Source: Pseudomonas extremaustralis
GTDB taxonomy: Bacteria > Pseudomonadota > Gammaproteobacteria > Pseudomonadales > Pseudomonadaceae
Length of the DNA: 64,000 nt
NCBI RefSeq assembly: GCF_900102035.1
Contig: NZ_LT629689.1
Location: 5,393,001-5,457,000 of the forward strand
Direction of reading: 5' to 3'
Shown here: in pieces, positions 26,695-36,817 of the stretch
Numbering within the stretch: the stretch's first letter is position 1
How the letters are laid out: the number at the start of each line of letters is the position of its first letter
Notes under the pieces: model-generated
What the model saw: the letters and a program-made list of their open reading frames with translations, nothing else
What the model was told of the DNA's origin: nothing
Databases searched by the model: none
Position numbers and translations under genes: made by a program

Positions 26695-26712
26695 GCGATT
26701 CAATTGAATCGC
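26695..26712. promoter_or_regulatory. 18-nt perfect palindrome, candidate operator
   Basis: GCGATTCAATTGAATCGC is a perfect palindrome 53 nt upstream of the permease start, in the divergent region shared with the flavin monooxygenase gene. Further inverted repeats follow in the same gap: ATTACTT...AAGTAAT (26725-26750) and GCTGAAATTCAGC (26828-26840). A dimeric repressor or activator, encoded elsewhere, may control both transcripts. No regulator gene is nearby. Confidence 0.45.
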
Positions 26713-26907
26713 GGGGGGCAAATAATTACTTCAGACTTTCCTTAAGTAATGGATTTTTCATCGGGTGGATGGAACCGCCGCGGGGTTATCTCCAAGCGAT
26801 ATAAGCGCGTGCGGGGGGCTGTTCTAAGCTGAAATTCAGCTGCGTCGCAGTCGCCTTGGCCTTGTATTCGGGGTGGACATTCTTCCAACCGGCAAGGAGG
26901 CATCGTC

Positions 26908-28725
26908 ATGTCGGCTATCCCTTCCCGCGTCAAAAGCGCCCCGCGCCTGCTGAGCCAGGACGTCACCGCGCTGATTCCGGACTTTCCCTTCCATTACGCC
27001 CGCTATTTGCAGACCGCGCGTGACTCCCTTTCCACCCTGGCCCATGTGCCTGCTGCTGCGCGCGGGCGAAAAGTGCTGATTGTGGGGGCGGGGGTCGCGG
27101 GCATGGTGACGGCCTATGAGGCGATGCGCATGGGCTTGCACCCGGTGCTGGTCGAAGCCTCGGACCGCATCGGCGGGCGGCTCTATGCCCATGTGGCCGG
27201 CGATCCGGACGATCCGGCCAAGCGAGTGATTTGCGAGCTGGGAGCCATGCGTTTTCCCCAGTCGGGCAAAGCGCTGATGCACTACTTCGACAAGGTGGGC
27301 ATGACTGCCAACTCCGCCGATTTTCCCAATCCGGGCTCACCGGCGACGGCCAGCACGGTGGTCGATTACAACAATACGCAGACCTACTACGAAGGCAGCG
27401 ACTTGCCTGCCGAGTACCAGGAAATCGAGCGGCTTTTTTTCGAGGTGTTCCTGGAAACCGATCCGATCCGGTTCACCGAGATGGAGCAGGCCATGTCCGA
27501 AGGCGCGATTGATCAGGCGCTGATCAAATCGATCTGGAACGCCATCCTGGAGGCCGGCTGGGACAACCTCAGTTTCTTTTCCGCCCTGGTCGAGAAAGCG
27601 GGGTGGTCGCGTGCGGACATCGACCTGTTCGGCCAGATAGGCTTCGGCACCGGTGGCTGGAACACTGATTACCCCAATTGCTTTCTGGAAGTGTTGCGAG
27701 TGCTGTACACCGGGCTGGATACCAACCACACCTTGATGTACGACGGCTCGTCGCAATTGCCCACCCGCTTGTGGAATCGTTCCCCGCAGGCCCTGGGCGA
27801 TGTGATGGTGCACTGGCCCGCCACCACCACCGTGCAGATGCTCAGCGAGCAGGTCATCGCCCGGCCGTTCAACCAGGAAGTACGTCAGATCGAGCGCCAG
27901 GCCGATGGCAGCTTTGAGGTGTTTATCTACGATACGCAACTGGGGCAGGGCACGCGTCACGCCTTTGACAGCGTGGTGTATACGCCCCACGTGCGGATTC
28001 TCGACAAGTTTCGCTACATGGGCGGCAGGGACCGTTTGGCGGCGATGGACAGCTTGTTCCCCAGGGAAACCTGGGAAGCCGTGATGTACACCCACTACAT
28101 GCAGTCGGCGAAGATCTTCGCCGCCACCACGCAACCCTTCTGGAAAGAAACCGGCCCCGACGGGCGTTACAAAATGAGCGTCACCTTGTCCGATCGGATT
28201 ACCCGAGGCACCTATCTGCTGGATTATTCCGCCAGTACGGGGGGCTACAAAGGCAGTGGGATTTTCCTGTCCTACACCTGGAATGACGACAGCCTGAAAT
28301 TTCTCGGCGAGCGTGTGGCGCCGTTACCGACCCATGTCGAACTCTGTACCTCGTTGCTCGATGAGGTGTACCGAGGGGCCAACCTGAACCTGGCTGCGCA
28401 TTTCGCCGCAAGAGACCCGTTCGTGGAGATCAACTGGGAAGAGCAGCCGTTCTTTCTCTGCGCGTTCAAGATGAACCTGCCGGGGCAGTACGAGTATCAG
28501 CGCCGCTTGTTTTCCCAGTTCATGAGCGGGGTCGGCGAGGGCAATCCCGACGGTTTCATCCTGGCCGGCGACGATGTGTCGTGGACGGGCGGTTGGGCCG
28601 AAGGGGCGGTGACCACCGCGCTCAATGCGGTGAACAAGTTGGCCGTGGTGTTTGCGGGCGGGGCTTATCTGCACAACCCCGGGCCCATCGACCAATGGGA
28701 GGCGCTCAAGCCGATGGCGCTGTGA
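26908..28725 (+). CDS. Flavin amino-acid monooxygenase (lysine/tryptophan 2-monooxygenase-like)
   Basis: 605 residues from ATG 26908, with AAGGAGG upstream. FAD-binding GxGxxG motif (VLIVGAGVAGMVTAYEAM, about 55-73), GGR and ELGAMRFP motifs, and a C-terminal ILAGDDVSWTGGWAEGAV. These closely follow the pattern of L-lysine 2-monooxygenase (DavB) and tryptophan 2-monooxygenase (IaaM). Such enzymes convert an amino acid to the one-carbon-shorter amide plus CO2. The N-terminus is about 40 residues longer than usual. It is divergent from the permease-nitrilase pair, giving a complete import-oxidise-deamidate set if the inference is right. Which amino acid is used is unknown. Confidence 0.88.
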   Translation: MSAIPSRVKSAPRLLSQDVTALIPDFPFHYARYLQTARDSLSTLAHVPAAARGRKVLIVGAGVAGMVTAYEAMRMGLHPVLVEASDRIGGRLYAHVAGDPDDPAKRVICELGAMRFPQSGKALMHYFDKVGMTANSADFPNPGSPATASTVVDYNNTQTYYEGSDLPAEYQEIERLFFEVFLETDPIRFTEMEQAMSEGAIDQALIKSIWNAILEAGWDNLSFFSALVEKAGWSRADIDLFGQIGFGTGGWNTDYPNCFLEVLRVLYTGLDTNHTLMYDGSSQLPTRLWNRSPQALGDVMVHWPATTTVQMLSEQVIARPFNQEVRQIERQADGSFEVFIYDTQLGQGTRHAFDSVVYTPHVRILDKFRYMGGRDRLAAMDSLFPRETWEAVMYTHYMQSAKIFAATTQPFWKETGPDGRYKMSVTLSDRITRGTYLLDYSASTGGYKGSGIFLSYTWNDDSLKFLGERVAPLPTHVELCTSLLDEVYRGANLNLAAHFAARDPFVEINWEEQPFFLCAFKMNLPGQYEYQRRLFSQFMSGVGEGNPDGFILAGDDVSWTGGWAEGAVTTALNAVNKLAVVFAGGAYLHNPGPIDQWEALKPMAL

Positions 28726-28737
28726 CGGGGCGATCCT

Positions 28738-28768
28738 ACGCAATGCCTGTCAGGTGCAGGCATTGCGT
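28738..28768. terminator. Bidirectional hairpin between convergent genes
   Basis: ACGCAATGCCTG and CAGGCATTGCGT form a perfect 12-bp stem with a 7-nt loop between the convergent monooxygenase and ltaE genes. The T tract is poor on both sides, so it may be a weak intrinsic terminator. Confidence 0.6.
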
Positions 28769-28779
28769 TCATGGGGGTT

Positions 28780-29820
28780 TCAGCTCGACATCACTTCACG
28801 AATATCCGCCGCCAGTTCCCGCACGCGCGCTTCTTCGGTGTCCCACGCACACATGAAGCGCGCGCCGCCTTTGCCGATGAAGGTGTAGAAGCGCCAACCC
28901 TTGGCGGTCAGTGCGGCGATGGCCGGTTCCGAGAGTTGCAGGAACACGCCGTTGGCCTGCACCGGGAACATCAATTCCACGCCGGGAATGTCCGCCACCA
29001 GGCTGCTCAGCAATTGTGCGCAGTGGTTGGCGTGGCGTGCGTGCTTGAGCCAGGCGTCGTTTTCCAGCAGGCCCACCCACGGGGCGGAGAGGAAGCGCAT
29101 CTTCGAGGCCAGTTGGCCGGCCTGTTTGCAGCGGTAGTCGAAGTCTTCGGCCAGGTCGCGGTTGAAGAACAGAATCGCCTCGCCCACCGCCATGCCGTTC
29201 TTGGTGCCGCCAAAACACAGCACGTCGACTCCGGCTTTCCAGGTCAGGTCGGCCGGCGAGCAGCCGAGAAACGCGCAGGCATTGGCGAAGCGGGCGCCGT
29301 CCATGTGCAGGTTCAGGCCCAGTTCCTTGCAGGTGGCGCTGATGGCGCGGATTTCTTCCGGGGTGTACACGCTGCCGACTTCGGTGGCCTGGGTCAGCGT
29401 GACGACGCGGGGTTTGGGGTAGTGGATGTCCTGGCGCTTGAGGGCGATCTCGCGGATCGAGTCCGGGGTCAGCTTGCCGTTTTCGGTGCGGGCGATGAGT
29501 AGCTTGGAGCCGTTGGAGAAAAACTCCGGCGCGCCGCATTCGTCGGTTTCGACGTGGGCGGTTTCCGAGCAAATCACGCTATGGTAGCTCTGGCACAGGG
29601 AGGACAACGCCAGGGAGTTGGCCGCGGTGCCGTTGAAGGCGAAGAACACTTCGCAGTCGGTCTCGAACAGGTTGCGGAAGCCGTCGGCGGCGCGGTGGGT
29701 CCATTCGTCATCGCCATAGGCGCGCTGGTGCCCGTGGTTGGCTTGTTCCATGGCGGCCCAGGCTTCCGGGCAGATGCCGGAATAGTTGTCGCTGGCGAAC
29801 TGTTGGCTCTTGTCGGTCAT
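28780..29820 (-). CDS. ltaE: Low-specificity L-threonine aldolase
   Basis: 346 residues. PLP fold type I with the Schiff-base lysine Lys207 in CFGGTKNGM, the cofactor-binding Asp in LHMDGARFAN and the N-terminal SDNYSGICPEA segment. It cleaves L-threonine or allo-threonine to glycine and acetaldehyde. In P. putida the homologue also precedes glyA and the sarcosine oxidase genes, so this order is conserved and fits glycine/serine metabolism. Confidence 0.93.
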   Translation of the reverse strand: MTDKSQQFASDNYSGICPEAWAAMEQANHGHQRAYGDDEWTHRAADGFRNLFETDCEVFFAFNGTAANSLALSSLCQSYHSVICSETAHVETDECGAPEFFSNGSKLLIARTENGKLTPDSIREIALKRQDIHYPKPRVVTLTQATEVGSVYTPEEIRAISATCKELGLNLHMDGARFANACAFLGCSPADLTWKAGVDVLCFGGTKNGMAVGEAILFFNRDLAEDFDYRCKQAGQLASKMRFLSAPWVGLLENDAWLKHARHANHCAQLLSSLVADIPGVELMFPVQANGVFLQLSEPAIAALTAKGWRFYTFIGKGGARFMCAWDTEEARVRELAADIREVMSS

Positions 29821-29910
29821 GGCCCATTCCTGTGGTCGATGTTGGTGCGCACTTTAACCAAGATTGTCTGGGGTGCGCACGCACTGTAAATGCAAAGTCA
29901 TTGGGGAATT

Positions 29911-30639
29911 ATGCACGCGACTGAAACGATGCCTGTCGGACGCGTCCGAGATGGCGCTTTGGATTTGCTCAAGTGGCTGGCGCTGCTGAGCATGGTGCTC
30001 GATCACCTGCGCTACGTCGGCTTGAGCCTGGATGGCCTGTATGTGCCGGGGCGCCTGGCGTTCCCGTGGTTTTGCCTGGCGATTGCGGCGAATTTGCATC
30101 GGGTGCGCCACGTCGCAGTCAGCGGTCAATGGCGCTACCTGGGCTGGTTGCTGCTGTTCAGCCTAATCAGTGAGGTGCCGTACCGCCTGTTTATCGAGGA
30201 TGCCGATACGTTGAACGTACTGCCGACTCTGGCCCTGGGTCTGCTGGTTGCCCGAGGATGGCAGCAGAAGGCCGCGGTTGATCGAGGATTGGCGCTGATC
30301 GCCCTGGCGATAGGCGCGGTGTTTTCCACCCAACTGATGTTCGGCTTCTTCGGTGTATTGCTGCCGTGGGCGATGCTGTTGGTGTTCAGCCGGCCATGGT
30401 ATTTCAGCATGTTGCCGGGGCTGGTGTGTGTGGCGGCCAATCAATGGCAGATCCTGCTCGATAACGGCACGCCGTTGGCGCTGATGGGCTTGGCGGCCTG
30501 CCTGATCGCGCCATTGGCGGGCCTGCTCCTGTTGCGACAGGCCAAAAACGCCACGCCGCCGGCCATGCGCCGCTGGGCGTATGCGCTCTATCCCGCGCAT
30601 TTCCTGCTGCTGCTACTCGTCCGCACGATCATCGCCTGA
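29911..30639 (+). CDS. TraX-family membrane protein
   Basis: 242 residues if started at ATG 29911, which follows GGGGA with short spacing; ATG 29890 is the alternative. About 7-8 hydrophobic segments. The start LDLLKWLALLSMVLDHLRYV and the later FPWFCLAIAANL match the TraX family. TraX acetylates F-pilin in plasmids, but chromosomal members are of unknown function. It is not part of a conjugation locus here. It is divergent from ltaE and followed by a REPIN. Confidence 0.8.
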   Translation: MHATETMPVGRVRDGALDLLKWLALLSMVLDHLRYVGLSLDGLYVPGRLAFPWFCLAIAANLHRVRHVAVSGQWRYLGWLLLFSLISEVPYRLFIEDADTLNVLPTLALGLLVARGWQQKAAVDRGLALIALAIGAVFSTQLMFGFFGVLLPWAMLLVFSRPWYFSMLPGLVCVAANQWQILLDNGTPLALMGLAACLIAPLAGLLLLRQAKNATPPAMRRWAYALYPAHFLLLLLVRTIIA

Positions 30640-30642
30640 TCC

Positions 30643-30734
30643 TTGTGGGAGGGGGCTTGCTCCCGATAGCGGTGGGTCAGCCATGGCATGTGCAAGCTGA
30701 TCCACCGCTATCGGGAGCAAGCCCCCTCCCACAT
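30643..30734. repeat. REPIN, GTGGGAGGGGG family
   Basis: Inverted pair: TTGTGGGAGGGGGCTTGCTC and its complement ending CCCCTCCCACAT, with a spacer GGTGGGTCAG... that resembles the element at 5658-5750. It lies between the TraX-family gene and glyA. The remaining 140 nt before glyA hold the promoter of the sox operon. Confidence 0.9.
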
Positions 30735-30875
30735 TTGTTCTGCGTTGTTCCAGCAATGTCGTAAACGCACCTTTGCGTGGCGTCCATAGGCATTTGACCT
30801 GCAGGCGCCAGCCCTACCATCGCATCAAAGGGCCCTGCACGGGCCTCAACAATACGAAAGGCTGGGAGAGACGCG

Positions 30876-32129
30876 ATGTTCAGCAAACAAGACCAGATTC
30901 AGGGATATGACGATGCACTGCTGGCGGCGATGAATGCCGAGGAGCAGCGCCAGGAAGATCATATCGAGCTGATCGCGTCGGAGAACTACACCAGCAAGCG
31001 TGTGATGCAAGCCCAGGGCAGTGGCCTGACCAACAAATACGCCGAAGGCTACCCAGGCAAGCGCTACTACGGTGGCTGCGAACACGTCGACAAGGTCGAG
31101 GCCCTGGCCATCGAACGCGCCAAGCAGTTGTTCGGCGCCGATTACGCCAACGTGCAGCCGCACTCCGGTTCGTCCGCCAACAGCGCGGTGTACCTGGCGC
31201 TGTTGAACGCCGGCGACACCATCCTCGGCATGAGCCTGGCCCACGGCGGCCACCTGACCCACGGCGCGAAAGTGTCGTCTTCGGGCAAGCTGTACAACGC
31301 GGTGCAATACGGTATCAACACCGACACCGGCCTGATCGACTACGACGAAGTCGAGCGCCTGGCCGTCGAACACCAGCCGAAGATGGTCGTGGCCGGTTTC
31401 TCCGCCTACTCCAAGACCCTGGATTTCCCACGCTTTCGCGCCATCGCCGACAAGGTCGGGGCGCTGCTGTTCGTTGACATGGCCCACGTCGCCGGCCTGG
31501 TGGCTGCCGGTCTGTACCCGAACCCACTGCCTTACGCCGACGTGGTCACCACCACCACCCACAAGACCCTGCGCGGTCCACGGGGCGGTTTGATCCTGGC
31601 CAAGGCCAACGAAGCGATTGAAAAGAAACTCAACGCCGCGGTCTTCCCCGGCGCCCAGGGCGGCCCGCTGATGCATGTGATCGCCGGTAAGGCGGTGTGC
31701 TTCAAGGAAGCCCTGGAACCTGGCTTCAAGGCCTACCAGCAACAAGTGATCGACAACGCCCAGGCCATGGCCGGCGTGTTTATTAACCGTGGCTACGATG
31801 TCGTGTCCGGCGGCACCGACAACCACCTGTTCTTGGTCAGCCTGATCCGTCAGGGCCTCACCGGCAAAGAGGCGGACGCCGCCCTCGGTCGTGCCCACAT
31901 CACCGTCAACAAGAACGCTGTGCCGAATGACCCGCAGTCGCCGTTCGTGACCTCGGGCCTGCGTATCGGTACGCCGGCGGTGACCACACGCGGTTTCAAA
32001 GTGCCGCAATGCATCGAACTGGCCGGCTGGATCTGCGACATCCTCGACAACCTCGGCGACGCCGACGTCGAGGCGGATGTGGCCAAGCGCGTGTCGGCCC
32101 TGTGCGCTGATTTCCCGGTTTATCGCTGA
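30876..32129 (+). CDS. glyA: Serine hydroxymethyltransferase
   Basis: 417 residues, normal length, with GGGAGAG before ATG 30876. PLP lysine Lys230 in [10 protein letters not shown], plus [22 protein letters not shown] and PHSGSSAN motifs. It interconverts glycine plus methylene-THF with serine plus THF. Placed first in the sarcosine oxidase operon, it consumes the glycine and methylene-THF made by SoxBDAG. The gap to soxB is 22 nt. Confidence 0.97.
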   Translation: MFSKQDQIQGYDDALLAAMNAEEQRQEDHIELIASENYTSKRVMQAQGSGLTNKYAEGYPGKRYYGGCEHVDKVEALAIERAKQLFGADYANVQPHSGSSANSAVYLALLNAGDTILGMSLAHGGHLTHGAKVSSSGKLYNAVQYGINTDTGLIDYDEVERLAVEHQPKMVVAGFSAYSKTLDFPRFRAIADKVGALLFVDMAHVAGLVAAGLYPNPLPYADVVTTTTHKTLRGPRGGLILAKANEAIEKKLNAAVFPGAQGGPLMHVIAGKAVCFKEALEPGFKAYQQQVIDNAQAMAGVFINRGYDVVSGGTDNHLFLVSLIRQGLTGKEADAALGRAHITVNKNAVPNDPQSPFVTSGLRIGTPAVTTRGFKVPQCIELAGWICDILDNLGDADVEADVAKRVSALCADFPVYR

Positions 32130-32151
32130 GCGCGGTTTTGGAGTAATGACT

Positions 32152-33402
32152 ATGCAACGCTACTCGGGCTTCGGCCTCTTCAAGCACTCCCTCAGCCACC
32201 ACGAAAACTGGCAGAAGATGTGGCGCACGCCGACGCCTAAAAAGGTGTACGACGTGGTCATCGTCGGCGGTGGCGGGCATGGTCTGGCGACCGCTTACTA
32301 CTTGGCCAAGGAACACGGCATCACCAACGTGGCCGTGGTCGAGAAAGGCTGGTTGGGCGGCGGTAACACCGCGCGCAACACCACCATCGTGCGTTCCAAC
32401 TACCTGTGGGACGAGTCGGCGCACCTGTACGAACACGCGATGAAACTGTGGGAAGGCCTGTCCCAAGACCTCAACTACAACGTGATGTTCTCCCAGCGCG
32501 GCGTGTACAACCTGTGCCACACCCTGCAGGACATCCGTGACTCCGAGCGTCGCGTCAGCGCCAACCGCCTCAACGGCGTGGACGGCGAACTGCTCAATGC
32601 CAAACAGGTGGCGGACGAAATTCCGTACCTGGATTGCTCCAAGAACACCCGCTACCCAGTCATGGGCGCCACCGTGCAACGGCGCGGCGGCGTGGCCCGT
32701 CACGATGCGGTGGCCTGGGGCTTTGCCCGCGCCGCCGATGCGTTGGGCGTGGACCTGATCCAGCAGACCGAAGTGATCGGCTTTCGCAAGGAAAACGGTG
32801 TGTGCATCGGTGTGGAAACCAACAAGGGCTTTATCGGCGCCAAGCGCGTCGGTGTGGTCACCGCCGGTAACTCGGGGCACATGGCCTCGCTCGCCGGTTT
32901 CCGCCTGCCGATCGAATCCCACCCGCTGCAAGCGCTGGTGTCGGAGCCGATCAAGCCGATCATCGATAGCGTGATCATGTCCAACGCCGTACACGGTTAC
33001 ATCAGCCAGTCCGACAAGGGCGACCTGGTGATCGGTGCCGGTATCGACGGCTACAACGGCTACGGCCAGCGCGGCTCGTACCCGGTGATCGAACACACCA
33101 TCCAGGCCATCGTCGAGATGTTCCCGGTGTTGTCCCGCGTGCGCATGAACCGGCAGTGGGGCGGCATCGTCGACACCACGCCGGATGCCTGCCCGATCAT
33201 CTCCAAGACCCCGGTACCGAATATGTTCTTCAACTGCGGTTGGGGCACCGGTGGCTTCAAGGCCACCCCCGGCTCAGGCAACGTATTTGCCGCGAGCCTG
33301 GCCAAGGGTGAAATGCACCCGTTGGCTGCCCCTTTCTCCATCGACCGTTTCCACAACGGTGCGTTGATCGACGAACACGGCGCCGCGGCCGTCGCCCACT
33401 AA
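32152..33402 (+). CDS. soxB: Sarcosine oxidase beta subunit
   Basis: 416 residues from ATG 32152 (GGAG 8 nt upstream; ATG 32146 is too close to it). N-terminal FAD-binding motif [17 protein letters not shown]. His184 in VARHDAVAW corresponds to the His that covalently binds FMN in heterotetrameric sarcosine oxidases. It oxidises sarcosine to glycine. It forms the tetramer with SoxD, SoxA and SoxG encoded just downstream. Confidence 0.96.
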   Translation: MQRYSGFGLFKHSLSHHENWQKMWRTPTPKKVYDVVIVGGGGHGLATAYYLAKEHGITNVAVVEKGWLGGGNTARNTTIVRSNYLWDESAHLYEHAMKLWEGLSQDLNYNVMFSQRGVYNLCHTLQDIRDSERRVSANRLNGVDGELLNAKQVADEIPYLDCSKNTRYPVMGATVQRRGGVARHDAVAWGFARAADALGVDLIQQTEVIGFRKENGVCIGVETNKGFIGAKRVGVVTAGNSGHMASLAGFRLPIESHPLQALVSEPIKPIIDSVIMSNAVHGYISQSDKGDLVIGAGIDGYNGYGQRGSYPVIEHTIQAIVEMFPVLSRVRMNRQWGGIVDTTPDACPIISKTPVPNMFFNCGWGTGGFKATPGSGNVFAASLAKGEMHPLAAPFSIDRFHNGALIDEHGAAAVAH

Positions 33403-33417
33403 CAGGAGAAATTTCCT

Positions 33418-33720
33418 ATGTTGCATATCTTCTGTCCTCACTGTGGCGAACTGCGCTCCGAAGAGGAATTCCACGCCTCCGGCCAAGCGCACATCCCGCG
33501 CCCGCTGGACCCGGGTGCCTGCACCGACGAGCAGTGGGGCGATTACATGTTCTTCCGTGACAACCCCCGTGGCCTGCACCACGAGCTGTGGATCCACGCC
33601 GCCGGCTGCCGTCAGTATTTCAACGCCACCCGCGACACCGTCACCTACGAAATTCTTGAAACCTACAAGATAGGCACCAAGCCGCAATTCACCGCCAAGG
33701 CTTCTGGAGAGAAGGTATGA
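33418..33720 (+). CDS. soxD: Sarcosine oxidase delta subunit
   Basis: 100 residues. The zinc ligands of the family are visible: Cys6 and Cys9 (FCPHCGE), His60 and Cys64 (IHAAGC). It is a small structural subunit of the tetrameric enzyme. ATG 33418 follows AACAGGAG. The stop overlaps the soxA start as ATGA. Confidence 0.96.
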   Translation: MLHIFCPHCGELRSEEEFHASGQAHIPRPLDPGACTDEQWGDYMFFRDNPRGLHHELWIHAAGCRQYFNATRDTVTYEILETYKIGTKPQFTAKASGEKV

Positions 33721-36700
33721 GCCAGATCAATCGCCTGTCCAACGGTGGCCGGATCGACCGTAACAAGGTCCTGACCTTCAGCTTCAACGGCCAGACCTAC
33801 AAAGGCTTCGAAGGCGACACCCTGGCCGCTGCCCTGCTGGCCAACGGCGTCGACATCATCGGTCGCAGCTTCAAGTATTCGCGTCCACGGGGCATCTTTG
33901 CCGCCGGCGCCGAAGAGCCCAACGCGGTGCTGCAGATCGGTGCCACCGAAGCCACCCAGATTCCCAACGTGCGCGCCACGCAACAGGCGCTGTACCAGGG
34001 CCTCGTCGCCACCAGCACCAACGGCTGGCCGAGCGTCAACAACGACGTGATGGGTATTCTCGGCAAGGTCGGCGGCAAGCTGATGCCGCCGGGTTTCTAC
34101 TACAAAACCTTCATGTACCCGCAATCGTTCTGGATGACCTACGAGAAGTACATCCGCAAGGCCGCAGGCCTGGGCCGCTCGCCGACCGAGAACGATCCGG
34201 ACACCTACGACAACTTCAACCGTCACTGCGACGTGCTGGTGGTCGGTGCCGGCCCTGCCGGTCTGGCCGCTGCACTGGCCGCCGCGCGCAGCGGTGCCCG
34301 CGTGATCATCGCCGATGAGCAGGAAGAGTTCGGTGGTTCGCTGCTCGACTCCCGCGAAAGCCTCGACGGCAAGCCTGCGGCGGAATGGGTCGCCAGCGTC
34401 ATCGCCGAACTCAAAGCCCTGCCGGACGTGGTGCTGCTGCCCCGCGCCACCGTCAACGGCTACCACGACCATAACTTCCTGACCATCCACGAGCGCCTCA
34501 CCGATCACCTCGGCGACCGCGCGCCGATCGGCCAGGTGCGCCAGCGTATCCACCGTGTGCGCGCCCAGCGCGTGGTGCTGGCCACTGGCGCGTGCGAGCG
34601 TCCGCTGGTGTACGGCAACAACGATGTGCCGGGCAACATGCTCGCCGGCGCGGTCTCGACCTACGTGCGCCGTTACGGCGTGGCGCCGGGTAAAAAACTG
34701 GTGCTGTCGACCAACAACGATCACGCCTACCGCGTGGCCCTGGACTGGTTCGACGCCGGCCTGAAAGTGGTCGCCGTGGCCGATGTGCGCCACAACCCAC
34801 GTGGCGCGCTGGTGGAAGAAGCGCGCGCCAAAGGCATTCGTATCCTCACCGGCAGCGCCGTGATCGAAGCCCGTGGCAGCAAGCACGTGACCGGCGCCCG
34901 TGTGGCCGCCATCGATGTCAAAGCGCATACCGTCACCAGCCCCGGCGAGTGGCTGGACTGTGACCTGGTGGCCAGTTCCGGCGGCTACAGCCCGGTGGTC
35001 CACCTGGCTTCGCACCTGGGCGGCAAGCCGATCTGGCGCGAAGACATCCTTGGTTTCGTACCCGGCGAAGCCCCGCAGAAACGTGTGTGCGTCGGTGGTA
35101 TCAACGGCGTGTACGCCTTGGGCGATGCCCTGGCCGATGGTTTCGAAGGCGGCGTGCGCGCGGCCAGCGAAGCCGGTTTTGCACCAGTGGAAGGCACACT
35201 GCCGAAAGTCTTGAGCCGTCTGGAAGAGCCGACCCTGGCACTGTTCCAGGTGCCCCACGAAAAAGGCACCGCACGGGCGCCGAAGCAATTCGTCGACCTG
35301 CAGAACGACGTCACCGCCGCCGCTATTGAACTGGCGACCCGCGAAGGTTTCGAGTCGGTCGAGCACGTCAAACGCTACACCGCGCTGGGCTTCGGCACCG
35401 ACCAGGGCAAGCTGGGTAACGTCAACGGCCTGGCGATTGCCGCGCGCTCGCTGAACGTGACCATCCCGCAGATGGGCACCACCATGTTCCGTCCCAACTA
35501 CACGCCGGTCACCTTCGGCGCGGTGGCGGGCCGTCACTGTGGGCACATCTTCGAGCCGGTGCGCTACACCGCGCTGCACGCCTGGCATGTGAAAAACGGC
35601 GCCGAATTCGAAGACGTCGGCCAGTGGAAACGCCCGTGGTACTTCCCGCGCAACGGTGAAGACCTGCATGCCGCCGTCAAACGCGAATGCCTGGCGGTGC
35701 GCGACAGCGTCGGCCTGCTGGATGCGTCGACCCTCGGCAAGATCGACATCCAGGGCCCGGATGCCCGCGAGTTCCTCAACCGTATCTACACCAACGCCTG
35801 GACCAAGCTCGATGTGGGCAAGGCGCGCTACGGCCTGATGTGCAAGGAAGACGGCATGGTCTTCGACGACGGCGTGACCGCGTGCCTGGCCGACAACCAC
35901 TTCCTGATGACCACCACCACCGGCGGCGCCGCCCGTGTGCTGCAGTGGCTGGAAATCTACCAACAGACCGAATGGCCGGACCTGAAGGTGTACTTCACCT
36001 CGGTCACCGACCACTGGGCGACCATGACCTTGTCCGGCCCCAACAGCCGCAAGCTGCTCAGTGAAGTGACCGACATCGACCTGGACAAGGACGGCTTCCC
36101 GTTCATGACCTGGAAGGAAGGCCTGGTCGGTGGCGTACCGGCGCGAGTGTTCCGCATCTCGTTCACCGGCGAGCTGTCCTATGAGGTCAACGTACAGGCC
36201 GACTACGCCATGGGCGTGCTGGAGAAAATCGTCGAGGCCGGCAAAAAGTACAAGCTGACCCCTTACGGCACCGAGACCATGCACGTGCTGCGGGCCGAGA
36301 AGGGTTTCATCATCGTCGGCCAGGACACCGACGGTTCGGTGACCCCGGACGACCTGAACATGGGCTGGTGCGTCGGGCGCACCAAACCGTTCTCGTGGAT
36401 CGGCTGGCGCGGCATGAACCGTGAAGACTGCGTGCGCGAAGAGCGTAAGCAGTTGGTAGGCCTTAAACCGATCGATCCGAAAGTGTGGCTGCCGGAAGGC
36501 GCGCAACTGGTGTTCGATCCGAAGCAGGCGATCCCGATGAAGATGGTCGGCCACGTCACCTCGAGCTATGCGCACAACTCCCTGGGCTATTCGTTTGCCC
36601 TGGGTGTGGTCAAGGGCGGCTTGAAGCGCATCGGCGAGCGGGTGTTTTCGCCTCAGGTGGACGGCAGCGTGATCGAGGCGGAGATCGTGTCCTCGGTGTT

Positions 36701-36734
36701 CTTCGACCCGAAAGGCGATCGCCAGAACATCTGA
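33717..36734 (+). CDS. soxA: Sarcosine oxidase alpha subunit
   Basis: 1005 residues, full length. N-terminal ferredoxin-like domain (about 1-95), NAD-binding half with VLVVGAGPAGLAAALAAA (about 171-188), then a GcvT-like aminomethyltransferase domain (about 600-1005) that hands the methylene group to THF. It couples sarcosine oxidation to 5,10-methylene-THF production. It is translationally coupled to soxD. A REPIN separates it from soxG. Confidence 0.96.
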   Translation: MSQINRLSNGGRIDRNKVLTFSFNGQTYKGFEGDTLAAALLANGVDIIGRSFKYSRPRGIFAAGAEEPNAVLQIGATEATQIPNVRATQQALYQGLVATSTNGWPSVNNDVMGILGKVGGKLMPPGFYYKTFMYPQSFWMTYEKYIRKAAGLGRSPTENDPDTYDNFNRHCDVLVVGAGPAGLAAALAAARSGARVIIADEQEEFGGSLLDSRESLDGKPAAEWVASVIAELKALPDVVLLPRATVNGYHDHNFLTIHERLTDHLGDRAPIGQVRQRIHRVRAQRVVLATGACERPLVYGNNDVPGNMLAGAVSTYVRRYGVAPGKKLVLSTNNDHAYRVALDWFDAGLKVVAVADVRHNPRGALVEEARAKGIRILTGSAVIEARGSKHVTGARVAAIDVKAHTVTSPGEWLDCDLVASSGGYSPVVHLASHLGGKPIWREDILGFVPGEAPQKRVCVGGINGVYALGDALADGFEGGVRAASEAGFAPVEGTLPKVLSRLEEPTLALFQVPHEKGTARAPKQFVDLQNDVTAAAIELATREGFESVEHVKRYTALGFGTDQGKLGNVNGLAIAARSLNVTIPQMGTTMFRPNYTPVTFGAVAGRHCGHIFEPVRYTALHAWHVKNGAEFEDVGQWKRPWYFPRNGEDLHAAVKRECLAVRDSVGLLDASTLGKIDIQGPDAREFLNRIYTNAWTKLDVGKARYGLMCKEDGMVFDDGVTACLADNHFLMTTTTGGAARVLQWLEIYQQTEWPDLKVYFTSVTDHWATMTLSGPNSRKLLSEVTDIDLDKDGFPFMTWKEGLVGGVPARVFRISFTGELSYEVNVQADYAMGVLEKIVEAGKKYKLTPYGTETMHVLRAEKGFIIVGQDTDGSVTPDDLNMGWCVGRTKPFSWIGWRGMNREDCVREERKQLVGLKPIDPKVWLPEGAQLVFDPKQAIPMKMVGHVTSSYAHNSLGYSFALGVVKGGLKRIGERVFSPQVDGSVIEAEIVSSVFFDPKGDRQNI

Positions 36735-36750
36735 TAGACCGAGGCGCGGC

Positions 36751-36817
36751 CATCGGGAGCAAGCCCCCTCCCACAGGGGAATGCATTCCAAATGTGGGAG
36801 GGGGCTTGCCCCCGATG
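36751..36817. repeat. REPIN inside the sox operon, GTGGGAGGGGG family
   Basis: CATCGGGAGCAAGCCCCCTC and its inverted copy face each other across a short spacer, between soxA and soxG. The hairpin could protect the upstream mRNA or reduce read-through, lowering SoxG relative to SoxA. Confidence 0.88.

Noticed and set aside
29911..30639. Conjugation or plasmid locus, because of the TraX-family gene
   Set aside because: No other transfer gene is nearby; chromosomal TraX-like genes are common in pseudomonads.
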